In this document: positions 1 to 8,396 of the stretch, one piece after another
Layout of the letters: each line of letters opens with the position of its first letter
Position numbering within the stretch: the stretch's first letter is position 1
Assembly (NCBI RefSeq): GCF_011395035.1
Contig: NZ_CP024768.1
Span: 3,571,865 to 3,635,864 of the forward strand
Reading direction: 5' to 3'
Origin: Pantoea cypripedii
Lineage (GTDB): Bacteria; Pseudomonadota; Gammaproteobacteria; Enterobacterales; Enterobacteriaceae
Length of the DNA stretch: 64,000 nucleotides
The notes under the pieces: generated by a model
Told to the model about the DNA's origin: nothing
The model's database searches: none
The model's input: the letters and a program-made list of their open reading frames with translations, nothing else
Position numbers and translations under genes: made by a program

Positions 1-192
1 CTGGATATTGTGCCTATGTGGCTGGCATGGCCTTCGTCCGGGTCGCTGATGGATGAAGCAGGCGGTCTCTGGTATAACTTAGCGCAACCACCGTCAGTGG
101 GTCTGGCTGCGCCGGTCGAGCGCCTGTTGCATGAACTGCGACACCCCCAGCAACTGGCACTGCATACGCGAGTGACCGAAGAGGAAGAGTAA
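1..192 (+). CDS. mutY: Adenine DNA glycosylase MutY, C-terminal end (partial)
   Basis: This is the last 63 codons of MutY, the glycosylase that removes adenine mispaired with 8-oxoguanine. The visible part belongs to the C-terminal NUDT1-like domain that recognises 8-oxoG. The reading frame is open from base 1 and contains LDIVPMWL and LWYNLAQPPSVGLAAPVERL, which I recognise from enterobacterial MutY. It ends in an acidic tail TEEEE. The catalytic and 4Fe-4S regions lie outside the window. The stop codon overlaps the yggX start by one base, as expected for the mutY-yggX-mltC operon. Confidence 0.93.
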   Translation: MDIVPMWLAWPSSGSLMDEAGGLWYNLAQPPSVGLAAPVERLLHELRHPQQLALHTRVTEEEE

Positions 193-464
193 TGAGCCGC
201 ACCATTTTTTGTACTTATCTGCAACGCGACGCTGAAGGTCAGGACTTTCAGCTTTATCCTGGCGAGCTGGGTAAGCGCATCTACAACGAGATTTCGAAAG
301 AAGCCTGGCAGCAATGGATGTCGAAACAAACCATGCTGATCAACGAGAAAAAGCTCAACATGATGAACCCAGGCGATCGCAAAGTGCTGGAACTGGAAAT
401 GGTGAATTTCCTGTTTGAAGGCAAAGATGTGCACATTGAAGGTTACACACCGCCGGAAAAATAA
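192..464 (+). CDS. yggX: Fe(2+)-trafficking protein YggX
   Basis: A 90-residue cytoplasmic protein of the YggX family, linked to iron trafficking and protection of Fe-S clusters from oxidation. The conserved start MSRTIFCTYLQR with the single Cys at position 7 is present, followed by PGELGKRIYNEISKEAW and the NMMNPGDRK segment. Length equals the usual 90-91 residues. Its ATG overlaps the mutY stop (TAATG), indicating translational coupling. A hairpin terminator follows the stop, so mltC may be read partly by read-through or from its own promoter. Confidence 0.95.
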   Translation: MSRTIFCTYLQRDAEGQDFQLYPGELGKRIYNEISKEAWQQWMSKQTMLINEKKLNMMNPGDRKVLELEMVNFLFEGKDVHIEGYTPPEK

Positions 465-470
465 ACTTTC

Positions 471-494
471 AGGGCCTCACCTTGAGGCCCTTTT
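471..494 (+). terminator. Intrinsic terminator after yggX
   Basis: An 8-bp GC-rich stem (GGGCCTCA/TGAGGCCC) with a three-base loop is followed by TTTT. It starts seven bases after the yggX stop and ends about 22 bases before mltC, so it probably attenuates rather than blocks transcription into mltC. Confidence 0.7.
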
Positions 495-515
495 CAGGTC
501 AGGCTCGCATTCACA

Positions 516-1595
516 ATGAATAAAAAATTGATCGCCATGCTGGCAATCGCACCGCTGCTGGTTTCCTGCTCCGGACACAAACAAGGGCAATATCACGAAG
601 AGTGGGTCAAGGACACCAACGGTTTCGACATCCTGATGGGGCAGTTCGCCCACAACATCGAAAATATCTGGGGAATCAATGAGGTTCTGATCGCCGGACC
701 GAAAGATTACGTCAAATATAGCGACAATTATTACACCCGCAGCCACATCAACTTTGATAGTGGTAGCATTACCATTGAGACCATTTCCGGCACCGACCCG
801 ATGGCGAGCCTGCGTCAGGCGATCATCACCACGCTGCTGATTGGTGAAGATCCGGGTAATGTCGACCTCTATTCCGATGCCAACGATATTCAGATCAGTA
901 AAGAACCGCTGCTTTATGGCCAGGTGCTGGATAATACCGGACAACCGATTCGCTGGCAGGGCCGCGCCGCTAACTTTGCTGACTACCTGATTCAGAACAA
1001 GCTGCAAAAACGCACGTCGGGCCTGCATGTTATCTGGTCTGTGACCATTCCGATGGTGCCGAACCACCTCGACAAACGTGCGCATAAATACCTGCCGATG
1101 GTGCGTAAAGCCGCTGAACAGTATGGCGTCGATGCCTCACTGATTCTGGCGATTATGCAGATTGAATCGAGCTTCAACCCCTATGCGGTCAGCAACTCGG
1201 ACGCGCTGGGCCTGATGCAGGTGGTTCAGCATACGGCGGGTGTCGATGTCTATCGTATGAAGGGGAAATGGGGCCAGCCGAGCCGTAGCTATCTGCTGGA
1301 TCCGGAAAACAACATTGATGCGGGCACTGCCTATTTGTCGCTGTTGCAGAACACTTACCTGGGCGGTATTCAGGATCCAGTGTCACGGCGTTATGCGGTG
1401 ATTACTGCCTATAACGGCGGCGCGGGCAGCGTACTGCGCGTGTTCTCCAGTGATAAAGACCGCGCCTTTGCCACCATTAACAGCATGTCGCCGAGCCAGG
1501 TGTATCAGACGCTGACTAACGACCATCCTTCAGCAGAGTCACGCCGATATCTGTACAAGGTGAACAACGCCCAGCGCAGTTATCACCGTTATTAA
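516..1595 (+). CDS. mltC: Membrane-bound lytic murein transglycosylase C
   Basis: A 359-residue outer-membrane lipoprotein that cleaves peptidoglycan glycan strands with formation of 1,6-anhydromuramic acid. The N-terminus is a lipoprotein signal peptide with lipobox LVSC, so Cys18 would be lipidated. An N-terminal domain of roughly 150 residues precedes the goose-lysozyme-like SLT domain. The motif IESSFNPYAVS contains the likely catalytic Glu217, and ALGLMQV and AYNGGAGSV are typical SLT motifs further on. Length matches E. coli MltC (about 359). It is the third gene of the mutY-yggX-mltC block. Confidence 0.96.
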   Translation: MNKKLIAMLAIAPLLVSCSGHKQGQYHEEWVKDTNGFDILMGQFAHNIENIWGINEVLIAGPKDYVKYSDNYYTRSHINFDSGSITIETISGTDPMASLRQAIITTLLIGEDPGNVDLYSDANDIQISKEPLLYGQVLDNTGQPIRWQGRAANFADYLIQNKLQKRTSGLHVIWSVTIPMVPNHLDKRAHKYLPMVRKAAEQYGVDASLILAIMQIESSFNPYAVSNSDALGLMQVVQHTAGVDVYRMKGKWGQPSRSYLLDPENNIDAGTAYLSLLQNTYLGGIQDPVSRRYAVITAYNGGAGSVLRVFSSDKDRAFATINSMSPSQVYQTLTNDHPSAESRRYLYKVNNAQRSYHRY

Positions 1596-1605
1596 GGACG
1601 AAATC

Positions 1606-1716
1606 GCGCAATAAATTGCGCCGCTACAACCCTTCGCACATATCGTAGCGGCGTGATTTATCACGCAATTCTGTGCGCGTTGCCGGAAAAATCCGCGCGA
1701 TGAATCGCGCCGCTAC
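1606..1716. repeat. Family A hairpin repeats (three copies)
   Basis: Three copies of the dispersed hairpin repeat lie between the convergent ends of mltC and speC: 1606-1627 (inverted), 1645-1666 (direct) and 1695-1716 (inverted). Each has a GTAGCG flank and a stem around ATTTAT or its complement. The stems differ (GCGCAAT/ATTGCGC, GCGTGAT/ATCACGC, GCGCGAT/ATCGCGC) but always pair. The spacer between the last two copies resembles the spacer at 39524-39550. Confidence 0.85.
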
Positions 1717-1727
1717 AGCTCAAGGGT

Positions 1728-1751
1728 AGAAGCGGCCATCAGGCCGCTTCT
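1728..1751 (-). terminator. Hairpin downstream of speC
   Basis: A perfect 10-bp inverted repeat AGAAGCGGCC/GGCCGCTTCT with a four-base loop lies four bases past the speC stop on the minus strand. The T-tract on that strand is weak, so termination is inferred from the position and the strong stem. Confidence 0.55.
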
Positions 1752-1755
1752 GGCT

Positions 1756-3903
1756 TTATATCATCATATTCGCCACCAGGTGCTTACGCCCGTTGTCATC
1801 TTCTTCGGTGTAAACGCCCTGTAGTTCTGGCGAAAAGCCTGGCAGCAGATTAATGCCCTCCTCCAGCGCGAGGAAATAACGCTGCACCGCGCCGCCCCAT
1901 ACCTCGCCAGGCACCACGCACAGCACGCCCGGAGGATAAGGTAGCGCGCCTTCAGCCGCGATACGCCCTTCTGCCTGCGCAATCGGCACCAGTTCCACAT
2001 CACCACGAATATACGCCTGATGCGCATCCTGGGGATTGACTACCACCTGCGGGAAGCAGGCTTCGCGGAACATCGCTTTCTGTAAATCTTTCACGTCATA
2101 GCTAACGTACAAGTCATGCATTTCCTGGCACAGGCGACGCAGGGTATAGCCCTGATAACGCGCCATATTTTTGCGATATACGCTCGGCAACACCTCTGCC
2201 AGCAGCGCATCTTCCTTCACATGCTGTTCAAACTGCTCCAGCATCGCCACCAGATGCGCCATCTTCTCGGCACTCTCCGCTGGGGTCAGCAGGAACAAAA
2301 TTGAATTGAGGTCGCATTTTTCCGGCACGATACCGTTTTCACGCAGGTAGTTGGCGAGGATGGTCGCCGGAATGCCGAATGCCGTGTACTCGCCACTGGA
2401 CGCATCAATCCCCGGCGTCGTCAGCAGCAGTTTGCAGGGATCCACCAGATATTGCTCGCTGGCGTAACCGGCAAAACCGTGCCATTTCGCGCCTGGTTCA
2501 AAGCTAAAGTACGCCGGATCGGAGGCAATAGTCGCAGTTTCTGCCGACTGCCACGGTTTACCGTGCACCTGCTCCGGAACGAAAGGCAGGATCATCTCGC
2601 AACGCTCCAGAATCGCCTTACGCGCATCAATGCCCAGCGTGACACATTCGTGCCACATGCTGCGACCCGCTTCGCCCTGATGCATACGCGCATTGATATC
2701 CAGCGCGGCAAACAACGGGTAGAACGGACTGGTGGAAGCATGCAGCATAAAGGCGTTGTTCAGGCGCTTATGCGGGCAGAAACGTTTCTGACCACGAATA
2801 TGGTTATCTTTCTTGTGAATCTGCGATGTCTGCGAGAAACCGGCCAGCTGCTTATGCACCGACTGGGTGACAAAGATGCCAGGATCGTTTTCGTTGAGAT
2901 CCAGCGTCAGCGGCGAGCAGCCTTCCATCAGCGGGATAAACTGTTCGTAGCCCAGCCATGCAGAATCAAACAGGATGTAATCACACAGATGGCCGATGCG
3001 ATCCACCACCTGACGCGCGTTGTACACCGTGCCGTCGTAGGTGCCGAGCTGGATAATCGCCAGGCGGAACGGGCGCTGATCTTTCGCCCGCTGTGGTGCC
3101 ACTTTCTTCACACGTTCGCGCAGATATGCTTCGTCAAAGCAGTGAGCATCAATGCCGCCAATAAAACCAAACGGGTTGCGTGCCGCTTCCAGATAAATCG
3201 GGGTAGCCCCGGCCTGAATCAGCGCGCCATGATGGTTAGATTTATGATTGTTGCGGTCAAACAGCACCAGATCGCCCCGCGTCAGCAGCGCGTTGGTCAC
3301 CACTTTGTTGGCGCTGGAGGTACCGTTCAGCACGAAGTAGGTTTTATCCGCGTTGAACACTTTCGCCGCGTACTTCTGCGCGTGTTTGGCGGACCCTTCG
3401 TGGATCAGCAAATCGCCCAGCTTCACGTCCGCATTACACATATCGGAACGGAAGACGTTTTCGCCATAGAATTCATAAAACTGCCGACCCGCCGGATGCT
3501 TTTTAAAGAACGCACCGCCCTGATGCCCCGGACAGGCAAAAGTGCTGTTCTGCATATCAACGTAGCGCATCAGGGTGTCAAAGAACGGCGGCAGCAGTTT
3601 GGATTCATACTCCTGCGCGGCGTCTTCCAGCCGCTCCCACTCTTCCGGCGCACCGTTGATTTCGCCGGTCACACCCGGCAGTTGCAGCACCTCTTCATCA
3701 AAGGCATTCGCAACGAACACCGGCAGATTGAAGCCGGTATGGCGCAACAGCGCCAGCACGCCACTCCGCGTATCTGCCAGCGAGACGACAACAGCCGCCA
3801 CATCGGTAAAGTCAGTATTGTCCAGCGTCACCACATCACGCATGGTGTTCAGGCTCAGGTTTGGCGCTACAGCAACGCTGGCAGCAATTTTCAGTGGTGT
3901 CAT
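1756..3903 (-). CDS. speC: Ornithine decarboxylase (biosynthetic)
   Basis: A 715-residue PLP enzyme that makes putrescine from ornithine. It has the N-terminal wing domain, the large fold-type I domain and the C-terminal domain of the Orn/Lys/Arg decarboxylases. STFACPGHQ.GAFFKKHPAG, HEGSAK, FDSAWLGYEQF and SVHKQLAGFSQTSQIHKKD are all seen; the Lys in SVHKQ (around residue 350) should carry PLP. I chose ATG 3903 (MTPLKIAASV) because GGGG lies nine bases upstream; the longer frame would begin at a TTG at 3918 with no better ribosome site. In E. coli nupG lies between mltC and speC; here it is absent and speC converges on mltC. Confidence 0.95.
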   Translation of the reverse strand: MTPLKIAASVAVAPNLSLNTMRDVVTLDNTDFTDVAAVVVSLADTRSGVLALLRHTGFNLPVFVANAFDEEVLQLPGVTGEINGAPEEWERLEDAAQEYESKLLPPFFDTLMRYVDMQNSTFACPGHQGGAFFKKHPAGRQFYEFYGENVFRSDMCNADVKLGDLLIHEGSAKHAQKYAAKVFNADKTYFVLNGTSSANKVVTNALLTRGDLVLFDRNNHKSNHHGALIQAGATPIYLEAARNPFGFIGGIDAHCFDEAYLRERVKKVAPQRAKDQRPFRLAIIQLGTYDGTVYNARQVVDRIGHLCDYILFDSAWLGYEQFIPLMEGCSPLTLDLNENDPGIFVTQSVHKQLAGFSQTSQIHKKDNHIRGQKRFCPHKRLNNAFMLHASTSPFYPLFAALDINARMHQGEAGRSMWHECVTLGIDARKAILERCEMILPFVPEQVHGKPWQSAETATIASDPAYFSFEPGAKWHGFAGYASEQYLVDPCKLLLTTPGIDASSGEYTAFGIPATILANYLRENGIVPEKCDLNSILFLLTPAESAEKMAHLVAMLEQFEQHVKEDALLAEVLPSVYRKNMARYQGYTLRRLCQEMHDLYVSYDVKDLQKAMFREACFPQVVVNPQDAHQAYIRGDVELVPIAQAEGRIAAEGALPYPPGVLCVVPGEVWGGAVQRYFLALEEGINLLPGFSPELQGVYTEEDDNGRKHLVANMMI

Positions 3904-4401
3904 AACACAAATCCCCAAAGGTCAAGGATGAGTGGGTGCCAGTGGCACAGCAATGAGGAAGATTCCCCGGCGAATAACGTCAGACGGATGGGTGCAAAGG
4001 TGGATTACAGCCGCAACCGATAGACATCAGTAAAGCCAGATCGCGTCTGTCTTTACTCATGTCCAACAGCGAGCGTTAAGCTGGCCTCACCGCATGGTGA
4101 GCGAGAAATGCGAACAACAGATGACGGAGGAACGCTTTCGGCGAAGCGAACGGGAACAAGTGCAGTGATGCATTGTACCGGGCATGGCAGCGTCCTCAGT
4201 GTTAAAGGGAATGGATAAACTGGCGCAATAATGTCATCTTTTTTTTGCCGGAACAACCCGCCAGCGGCAATTTCTACGCATGAAAGAATCTGGATAACAC
4301 ATTGATAATAAGCATATTTTATCAAATGATAAAATCAAAAACGCTTAAATATCCGCACCTTATGCAAAATTATGCAAGGTGCGGATATTAATAACAAAGC
4401 G
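3904..4401 (-). promoter_or_regulatory. Long speC leader and upstream region
   Basis: About 500 bases separate speC from the next gene, all on the minus strand. No conventional gene was found. The stretch holds several short reading frames in the speC sense (4234-4281, 4087-4185, 3980-4027). Only the one at 4087-4185 has a convincing ribosome binding site. An AT-rich block at about 4305-4345 (TTTTATCATTTGATAAAA on the minus strand) could hold the promoter. Leader-peptide control is known for the inducible ornithine decarboxylase speF; whether it occurs here is inference. Confidence 0.4.
4087..4185 (-). CDS. Candidate 32-residue leader peptide upstream of speC
   Basis: A small open frame in the speC leader, ATG at 4185, stop at 4087. 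AGGA at 4193-4196 lies seven bases before the ATG, a good ribosome site. The peptide begins MPGTMHHCTCSRS, has a basic core LRRKR, then VICCSHF, and ends LTMR. It is unusually rich in Arg, His and Cys. Its length is close to the 34-residue SpeFL arrest peptide of the speF operon, but I see no clear sequence match, so the regulatory role is a guess. Confidence 0.35.
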   Translation of the reverse strand: MPGTMHHCTCSRSLRRKRSSVICCSHFSLTMR

Positions 4402-5730
4402 TTACAGCCAGTGCTGAGCACGAATCTTTTCGCCATCGCTGAAGCGGCTGAAGCGGAACGGCTGCGCATCCACCGACGGCGTACTGTTCAGCACCAGATC
4501 CGCCATCAGTTGCCCGGCACCGGGAGCTATGCCAAAACCGTGCCCGGAAAAACCGGTTGCCAGATACAACCCGGCCACCTGATCAATGCCAGAGATCACC
4601 GGAATGGCGTCAGGCATGGTGTCGATCAACCCGCCCCAGCACTGCGCCACCGGCAGATCGCGCAGCGGCGGCATCAGTTCTGCCAGGTTATGGCGCATGC
4701 GCTGCACAATCGCCGGATCAATCAGTGGATCGAGCACGCGCAACACCTCATAAATCGATCGTTTATCGGCCTGACCCGGCTTCCAGCGCAGCGCTTCATC
4801 GACAAAGCGTTTGCCCAGACGCAGCTGTAACGACTTACGCTCTACCCAAAACGCAGGCATAAAGCGTGGGCTGAAACGCAGGGAATCCAGCGTAATATCG
4901 GCGGTGTTGGTTGCTGAGCTGGCAACGGTCAGACCACCGTCCAGTCGTTTACGCAGCGCCACGCTGCCAAAACTGGCGCAGACACCGGGATCGAACTCCA
5001 GCGGACGAGTGCGCAACACTGTCGACAGCACTTTCAGCTGTGGCAGCGTCACCCCCAGCCCTTGTAACAACAGGCGCGACCAGGCCCCGCCTGCCACCAC
5101 CACCTGCTGACAACGGATTGCGCCGTGCTCGGTCACCACCTCACTGACGCGACCATTGGTGCGTTCGATAGTGCGCACCGCACAGTGCTGTTGCAGATTC
5201 AGTCCCAGCTCCATCGCCGCTGCTGCCATCGCCGGAGCCGCCTGCTGCGGTTCCGCCCGCCCATCCAGCGCCGTGTATAACCCGCCGGGATAGCTGGCCT
5301 GCAACTGCGGCAGATGCTGGCGCAGCTGTTGCGGCGTCAGCATTTCACTTTCGATACCGTAGTGGCGGGCTTCATTCACCCAGCGCTGATGGCGCTCGCG
5401 TTGTTGCTCAGTGCGGGAGGCGTACACGATGCCGTTGCGACGAAACCCGGTTTCGCGGTTAAGGCGCGTATTCATCCCTTCCCACAGCTGCATACTGAGA
5501 TTGATCAACGGCAGCTCGCGCAGATCGCGCCCGGTACGACGGCACCAGCCCCAGTTACGACTCGACTGCTCTGCCGCCACCGTGCCTTTCTCCAGCAGCA
5601 CGGTACGTACCCCGCGCTGCACCAGCGACAAGGCGGTCGCTACGCCGATAATCCCGCCGCCAATTACCACCACTTCGGCGCTGGTCGGAAACTGCGCCGA
5701 AGAGGGAACTGCATCAACGCTGGGGCCCAT
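4402..5730 (-). CDS. FAD-dependent oxidoreductase (DAO family)
   Basis: A 442-residue flavoprotein of the D-amino acid oxidase/glycine oxidase/sarcosine oxidase fold. The Rossmann motif VVVIGGGIIGVATALSL near residue 20 and the following LLEKG bind FAD; the C-terminal GFSGHGFGIAPGAGQLMADLV is the usual second FAD-binding region of this family. It probably oxidises a primary or secondary amine or amino acid to an imine. It lies downstream of an SDR and an IclR regulator on the same strand and close to a polar amino acid ABC importer. The substrate cannot be told from sequence. Confidence 0.85.
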   Translation of the reverse strand: MGPSVDAVPSSAQFPTSAEVVVIGGGIIGVATALSLVQRGVRTVLLEKGTVAAEQSSRNWGWCRRTGRDLRELPLINLSMQLWEGMNTRLNRETGFRRNGIVYASRTEQQRERHQRWVNEARHYGIESEMLTPQQLRQHLPQLQASYPGGLYTALDGRAEPQQAAPAMAAAAMELGLNLQQHCAVRTIERTNGRVSEVVTEHGAIRCQQVVVAGGAWSRLLLQGLGVTLPQLKVLSTVLRTRPLEFDPGVCASFGSVALRKRLDGGLTVASSATNTADITLDSLRFSPRFMPAFWVERKSLQLRLGKRFVDEALRWKPGQADKRSIYEVLRVLDPLIDPAIVQRMRHNLAELMPPLRDLPVAQCWGGLIDTMPDAIPVISGIDQVAGLYLATGFSGHGFGIAPGAGQLMADLVLNSTPSVDAQPFRFSRFSDGEKIRAQHWL

Positions 5731-5759
5731 GGTTTATTTCCTCGTCAGGTAAAAGGGCA

Positions 5760-6464
5760 TCAATAGTTATCTTCCACCGTCCAGTTCACCGGAATTTCGG
5801 CGATGCTGGTGGTGGTGGGTAATTCCAGCACCGTGCGAATCAGGTGCGCGAGATCTTCCGGCTGGGTCATTTTCTCAGCCGGGACTTCCGTCAACGCCGT
5901 CCCCATATCGGTGGCGACAAATCCAGGGCAAATGGCGGTGCAGCGAATACCATCGGCATCACCGATTTTGCGTAAGCCGTGCGCCAGCGCCAGCGCGGCA
6001 TACTTGCTCATGGCATACAGGCTGGAGCGCTCGGCTTTGACGCGTTTGCCGGAAAGGGACACCAGCATCACGATGCGTCCGGCACCGCTGGCCTGCAAAT
6101 GCGGCCAGGTGAGACGGCTGAGACGCATCGGTGATTTGACGTTGACGTCAAAGGTGCGATCGAATTCATCGTCAGTGGCTTCCAGGATCGACAGTGGCAG
6201 CATCATGCCTGCGTTGTGCACCACCGCATCAATACGGCCAAATTTTTCGATAGTCGCAGCGACCCACTCTTCCTCGGTGGCGGCATCGAAAGCATCGAAA
6301 CGGCACACCAGTTGGTTGTCGCTATCGCTGATGGAGACCTCTTGCGGTGAGCGACAGCCGAGACTGACCGCCCAGCCGTTCGCCAGCAGATTGGCAGCAA
6401 TCGCCGCCCCGATACCGCGACTGGCTCCACTGATTAACGCGACTTTTCGTGTTGATTTGCTCAT
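5760..6464 (-). CDS. SDR family oxidoreductase
   Basis: A 234-residue classical short-chain dehydrogenase. The cofactor motif SGASRGIG is near the N-terminus, NAG is present (VVHNAGMM), and the catalytic Ser and Tyr-x-x-x-Lys are seen in VSLSGKR and YAMSKYA. PGFVATDM follows as in typical SDRs. AGGGG upstream of ATG 6464 gives a good ribosome site. The stop lies 29 bases before the FAD oxidoreductase, so the two are probably co-transcribed and may act on successive intermediates. Confidence 0.88.
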   Translation of the reverse strand: MSKSTRKVALISGASRGIGAAIAANLLANGWAVSLGCRSPQEVSISDSDNQLVCRFDAFDAATEEEWVAATIEKFGRIDAVVHNAGMMLPLSILEATDDEFDRTFDVNVKSPMRLSRLTWPHLQASGAGRIVMLVSLSGKRVKAERSSLYAMSKYAALALAHGLRKIGDADGIRCTAICPGFVATDMGTALTEVPAEKMTQPEDLAHLIRTVLELPTTTSIAEIPVNWTVEDNY

Positions 6465-6488
6465 GGTTTTCCCCTGATAGAATGGCTT

Positions 6489-6551
6489 GCGCGATAAATC
6501 GCGCCGCTACGACAGATGCGGCGCTTGTTGTAGCGGCGCGATTTATCGCGC
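6489..6551. repeat. Family A hairpin pair
   Basis: Two inverted copies, 6489-6510 and 6530-6551, with CGCTAC and GTAGCG facing each other across a short spacer. Both stems are GCGCGAT/ATCGCGC. The pair sits between the end of the IclR gene and the start of the SDR gene, which are in tandem, so it may separate their transcripts. Confidence 0.85.
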
Positions 6552-6563
6552 GCATTTGACGAT

Positions 6564-7364
6564 TTACAACGATGCCCGCAGCCGCGTGTCCAGCGGGCTA
6601 ATCAGCGGCGCAATCGCGGCCACTTCCTCTTTCAGCAGCGCCACATAACGTTGCTGCACCTCGGGATTCAGCCGTGGTGAGAGGAACGTCAGCCCAAGCG
6701 ATCCCACCACGCCCGCGCCGGAAACCTCAATCGGCACCGCGATCCCGGCGATCCCCGGAATGAGTTCTCCTGGATCGATGGCAAAGCCCTGTTGCCGTGT
6801 CTGATCCAGTTTCAGTTGCAGATTTTCCGCTGTCAGTTGTGGCCAGCTGTCGAGCCGCGCCTGATTACGCGCCAGAATCGCCTGTTGCTGTTCTGCCTCA
6901 AGGAACGCGAGGATCGCCAGGCTGCCCGGTCCGAGGCCCAGTGGCACTGCGCCCCCGACCGAACCCGTCAACGTTTGCATTTGATATTCACTGTCATAAC
7001 GATCGATGCATACCGAGTCATCCCGATCGCGCGCCATCAGCATCGCCGTCTCGCCGGTTTGCTGGCGTAACCGCTCCAGCGCTGGCTGGAACTGACGACG
7101 CAGGCCCGGCCCGCGTGCTGCTTTGGCACCAAACACCAGCAGCTTGGTGCCCAGCCGGTAACATTTGTCGCTCTGCACCTTTTGCAGCAGCTGATGTTCC
7201 ACCAGCGAATTGAGAATGCGGTGGCAGGTTACTTTGTTCAGGCCAGACAGTTCACACAGCGCTTTCAACGTTGCCCCTTCACTTCCCGCATCTGACACCA
7301 GATCGAGCAACATCACTGCACGATCGAGTAACTGGACGCCATTTTTCCCCGAATTTTCGTTCAT
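6564..7364 (-). CDS. IclR family transcriptional regulator
   Basis: A 266-residue regulator with an N-terminal winged helix (LLDRAVMLLDLVSD..GATLKALCELSGLNKVTCHRILNSLVEHQLL) and a C-terminal IclR effector domain (VCIDRYDSE, GLGPGSLAILAFLE, GIAGIAVPIE). I prefer ATG 7364 (MNENSGKNG) over the upstream ATG at 7388 because GGTGAG precedes it and because a palindrome likely to be its operator overlaps 7388. It is divergent from the ABC importer at 7555 and upstream of the SDR and FAD oxidoreductase, and most likely controls both directions in response to the imported compound. Confidence 0.9.
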   Translation of the reverse strand: MNENSGKNGVQLLDRAVMLLDLVSDAGSEGATLKALCELSGLNKVTCHRILNSLVEHQLLQKVQSDKCYRLGTKLLVFGAKAARGPGLRRQFQPALERLRQQTGETAMLMARDRDDSVCIDRYDSEYQMQTLTGSVGGAVPLGLGPGSLAILAFLEAEQQQAILARNQARLDSWPQLTAENLQLKLDQTRQQGFAIDPGELIPGIAGIAVPIEVSGAGVVGSLGLTFLSPRLNPEVQQRYVALLKEEVAAIAPLISPLDTRLRASL

Positions 7365-7377
7365 CGCCTCACCGTTA

Positions 7378-7398
7378 AAGTTCCACATTGTGAAACTT
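7378..7398. promoter_or_regulatory. IclR-type operator candidate
   Basis: A near-perfect 21-bp palindrome with core GTTCCACATTGTGAAAC, one mismatch between the arms. GTTTCAC/GTGAAAC-type arms resemble operators of IclR family members such as KdgR. It lies 14 bases upstream of the chosen iclR start, in the divergent region, consistent with autoregulation. Confidence 0.6.
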
Positions 7399-7554
7399 TA
7401 AATCATAAGATTTCAGTATATGGTTTTTTGTTGACTAATTTTCTAGCAGATTTCATATTCGGTTGACAAGTGAGCAACGCGATTCAACAAAAAAAGTCGC
7501 TCACAGTACAAAATTTACAACACCTGCAGATTCATCCCGACAGAGGAAATATCT

Positions 7555-8379
7555 ATGAAAAACCATCGCATGCGTATTCTGGCTGCTTCGATGTTGCTGT
7601 TGGCCGCCCCGGTTATCACCCACGCGGACACGCTGTCCGACATCAAAGCTCGCGGCGTATTAACCGTCGGGGTGAAGAACGACTATCCGCCTTACGGATA
7701 CATGGATAACAACGGCAACACCGTCGGCTTTGAGATCAGCCTGGCGCGCTACATCGCCAATGAACTGCTCGGTTCGCCGGACAAGATCAAGCTGGTGCCG
7801 GTGAACGCCTCCAACCGTATGCAATTCCTCAATTCCGGGCAGATCGACATGATCATGGCCACCCTTGGCGTGACGCCGGATCGTGCCAAACAGATCGACT
7901 TTACCGATGAATATGTTTCCGCTGCTGGCCCGTCGATCCTGGCGCGCAAAGAAGTGAAATTTACCCAGTGGGAACAACTGAAAGGCCAGAAAATCTGCGG
8001 GATTCAGGGCTCTTATTTCAACAAAACCGTGACGCAGAACTACGGCCTGCAACTGGTGAACTTCACCGCGCTGCCAGAAGCCTACCGCGCGTTGCAGGAT
8101 AACCGCTGCGTGGCGATGGTGTTTGATGACATGTCGCTGCAAAACAAGCTGAAAGAACCCGGCTGGAGCGATTACAAAATCGCGGTGAAACCTTATGAAT
8201 ACCTGCCGATGGCCGGTGGTCTGCGTAAAGGGGATGACACCTTCCGGGCCGCGGTCGATAAAGCCATCGTCAAAGCCGAAGGTGAAAACAAGCTGATTGG
8301 CTGGGAAAAAGAGTTCGATATGCCGGCATCGCCGTACATTGCCAAACGTGCTGAAGCCGCGCGCGCTGCGGCTAAGTAA
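7555..8379 (+). CDS. Amino acid ABC transporter substrate-binding protein
   Basis: A 274-residue periplasmic binding protein of the polar amino acid family (family 3). It has a signal peptide with cleavage likely after THA, then the typical start IKARGVLTVGVKNDYPPYGYMD. GFEISLARYIA, IDMIMATLGVTPDRAKQIDFTDEY and DDMS follow as in this family. GAGG upstream of ATG 7555 gives the ribosome site. It starts a four-gene run with two permeases and an ATPase, and a FAD oxidoreductase follows. The ligand is unknown; the enzymes beside it suggest an amino acid or amine. Confidence 0.9.
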   Translation: MKNHRMRILAASMLLLAAPVITHADTLSDIKARGVLTVGVKNDYPPYGYMDNNGNTVGFEISLARYIANELLGSPDKIKLVPVNASNRMQFLNSGQIDMIMATLGVTPDRAKQIDFTDEYVSAAGPSILARKEVKFTQWEQLKGQKICGIQGSYFNKTVTQNYGLQLVNFTALPEAYRALQDNRCVAMVFDDMSLQNKLKEPGWSDYKIAVKPYEYLPMAGGLRKGDDTFRAAVDKAIVKAEGENKLIGWEKEFDMPASPYIAKRAEAARAAAK

Positions 8380-8396
8380 GCCGTCAGGAGCGTAAC

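Noticed and set aside
3904..3918. TTG at 3918 as the speC start
   Set aside because: ATG 3903 has GGGG nine bases upstream and gives a normal N-terminus; the TTG has no better ribosome site.
2452..4023. A 523-codon open frame on the plus strand opposite speC
   Set aside because: It is antisense to the clearly conserved ornithine decarboxylase; its translation has no recognisable motif and the composition of an antisense shadow.
4053..4325. A 90-codon minus-strand frame in the speC leader
   Set aside because: It has no good ribosome site at its start and no protein-like features; a smaller frame in another register (4087-4185) has a better translation signal.
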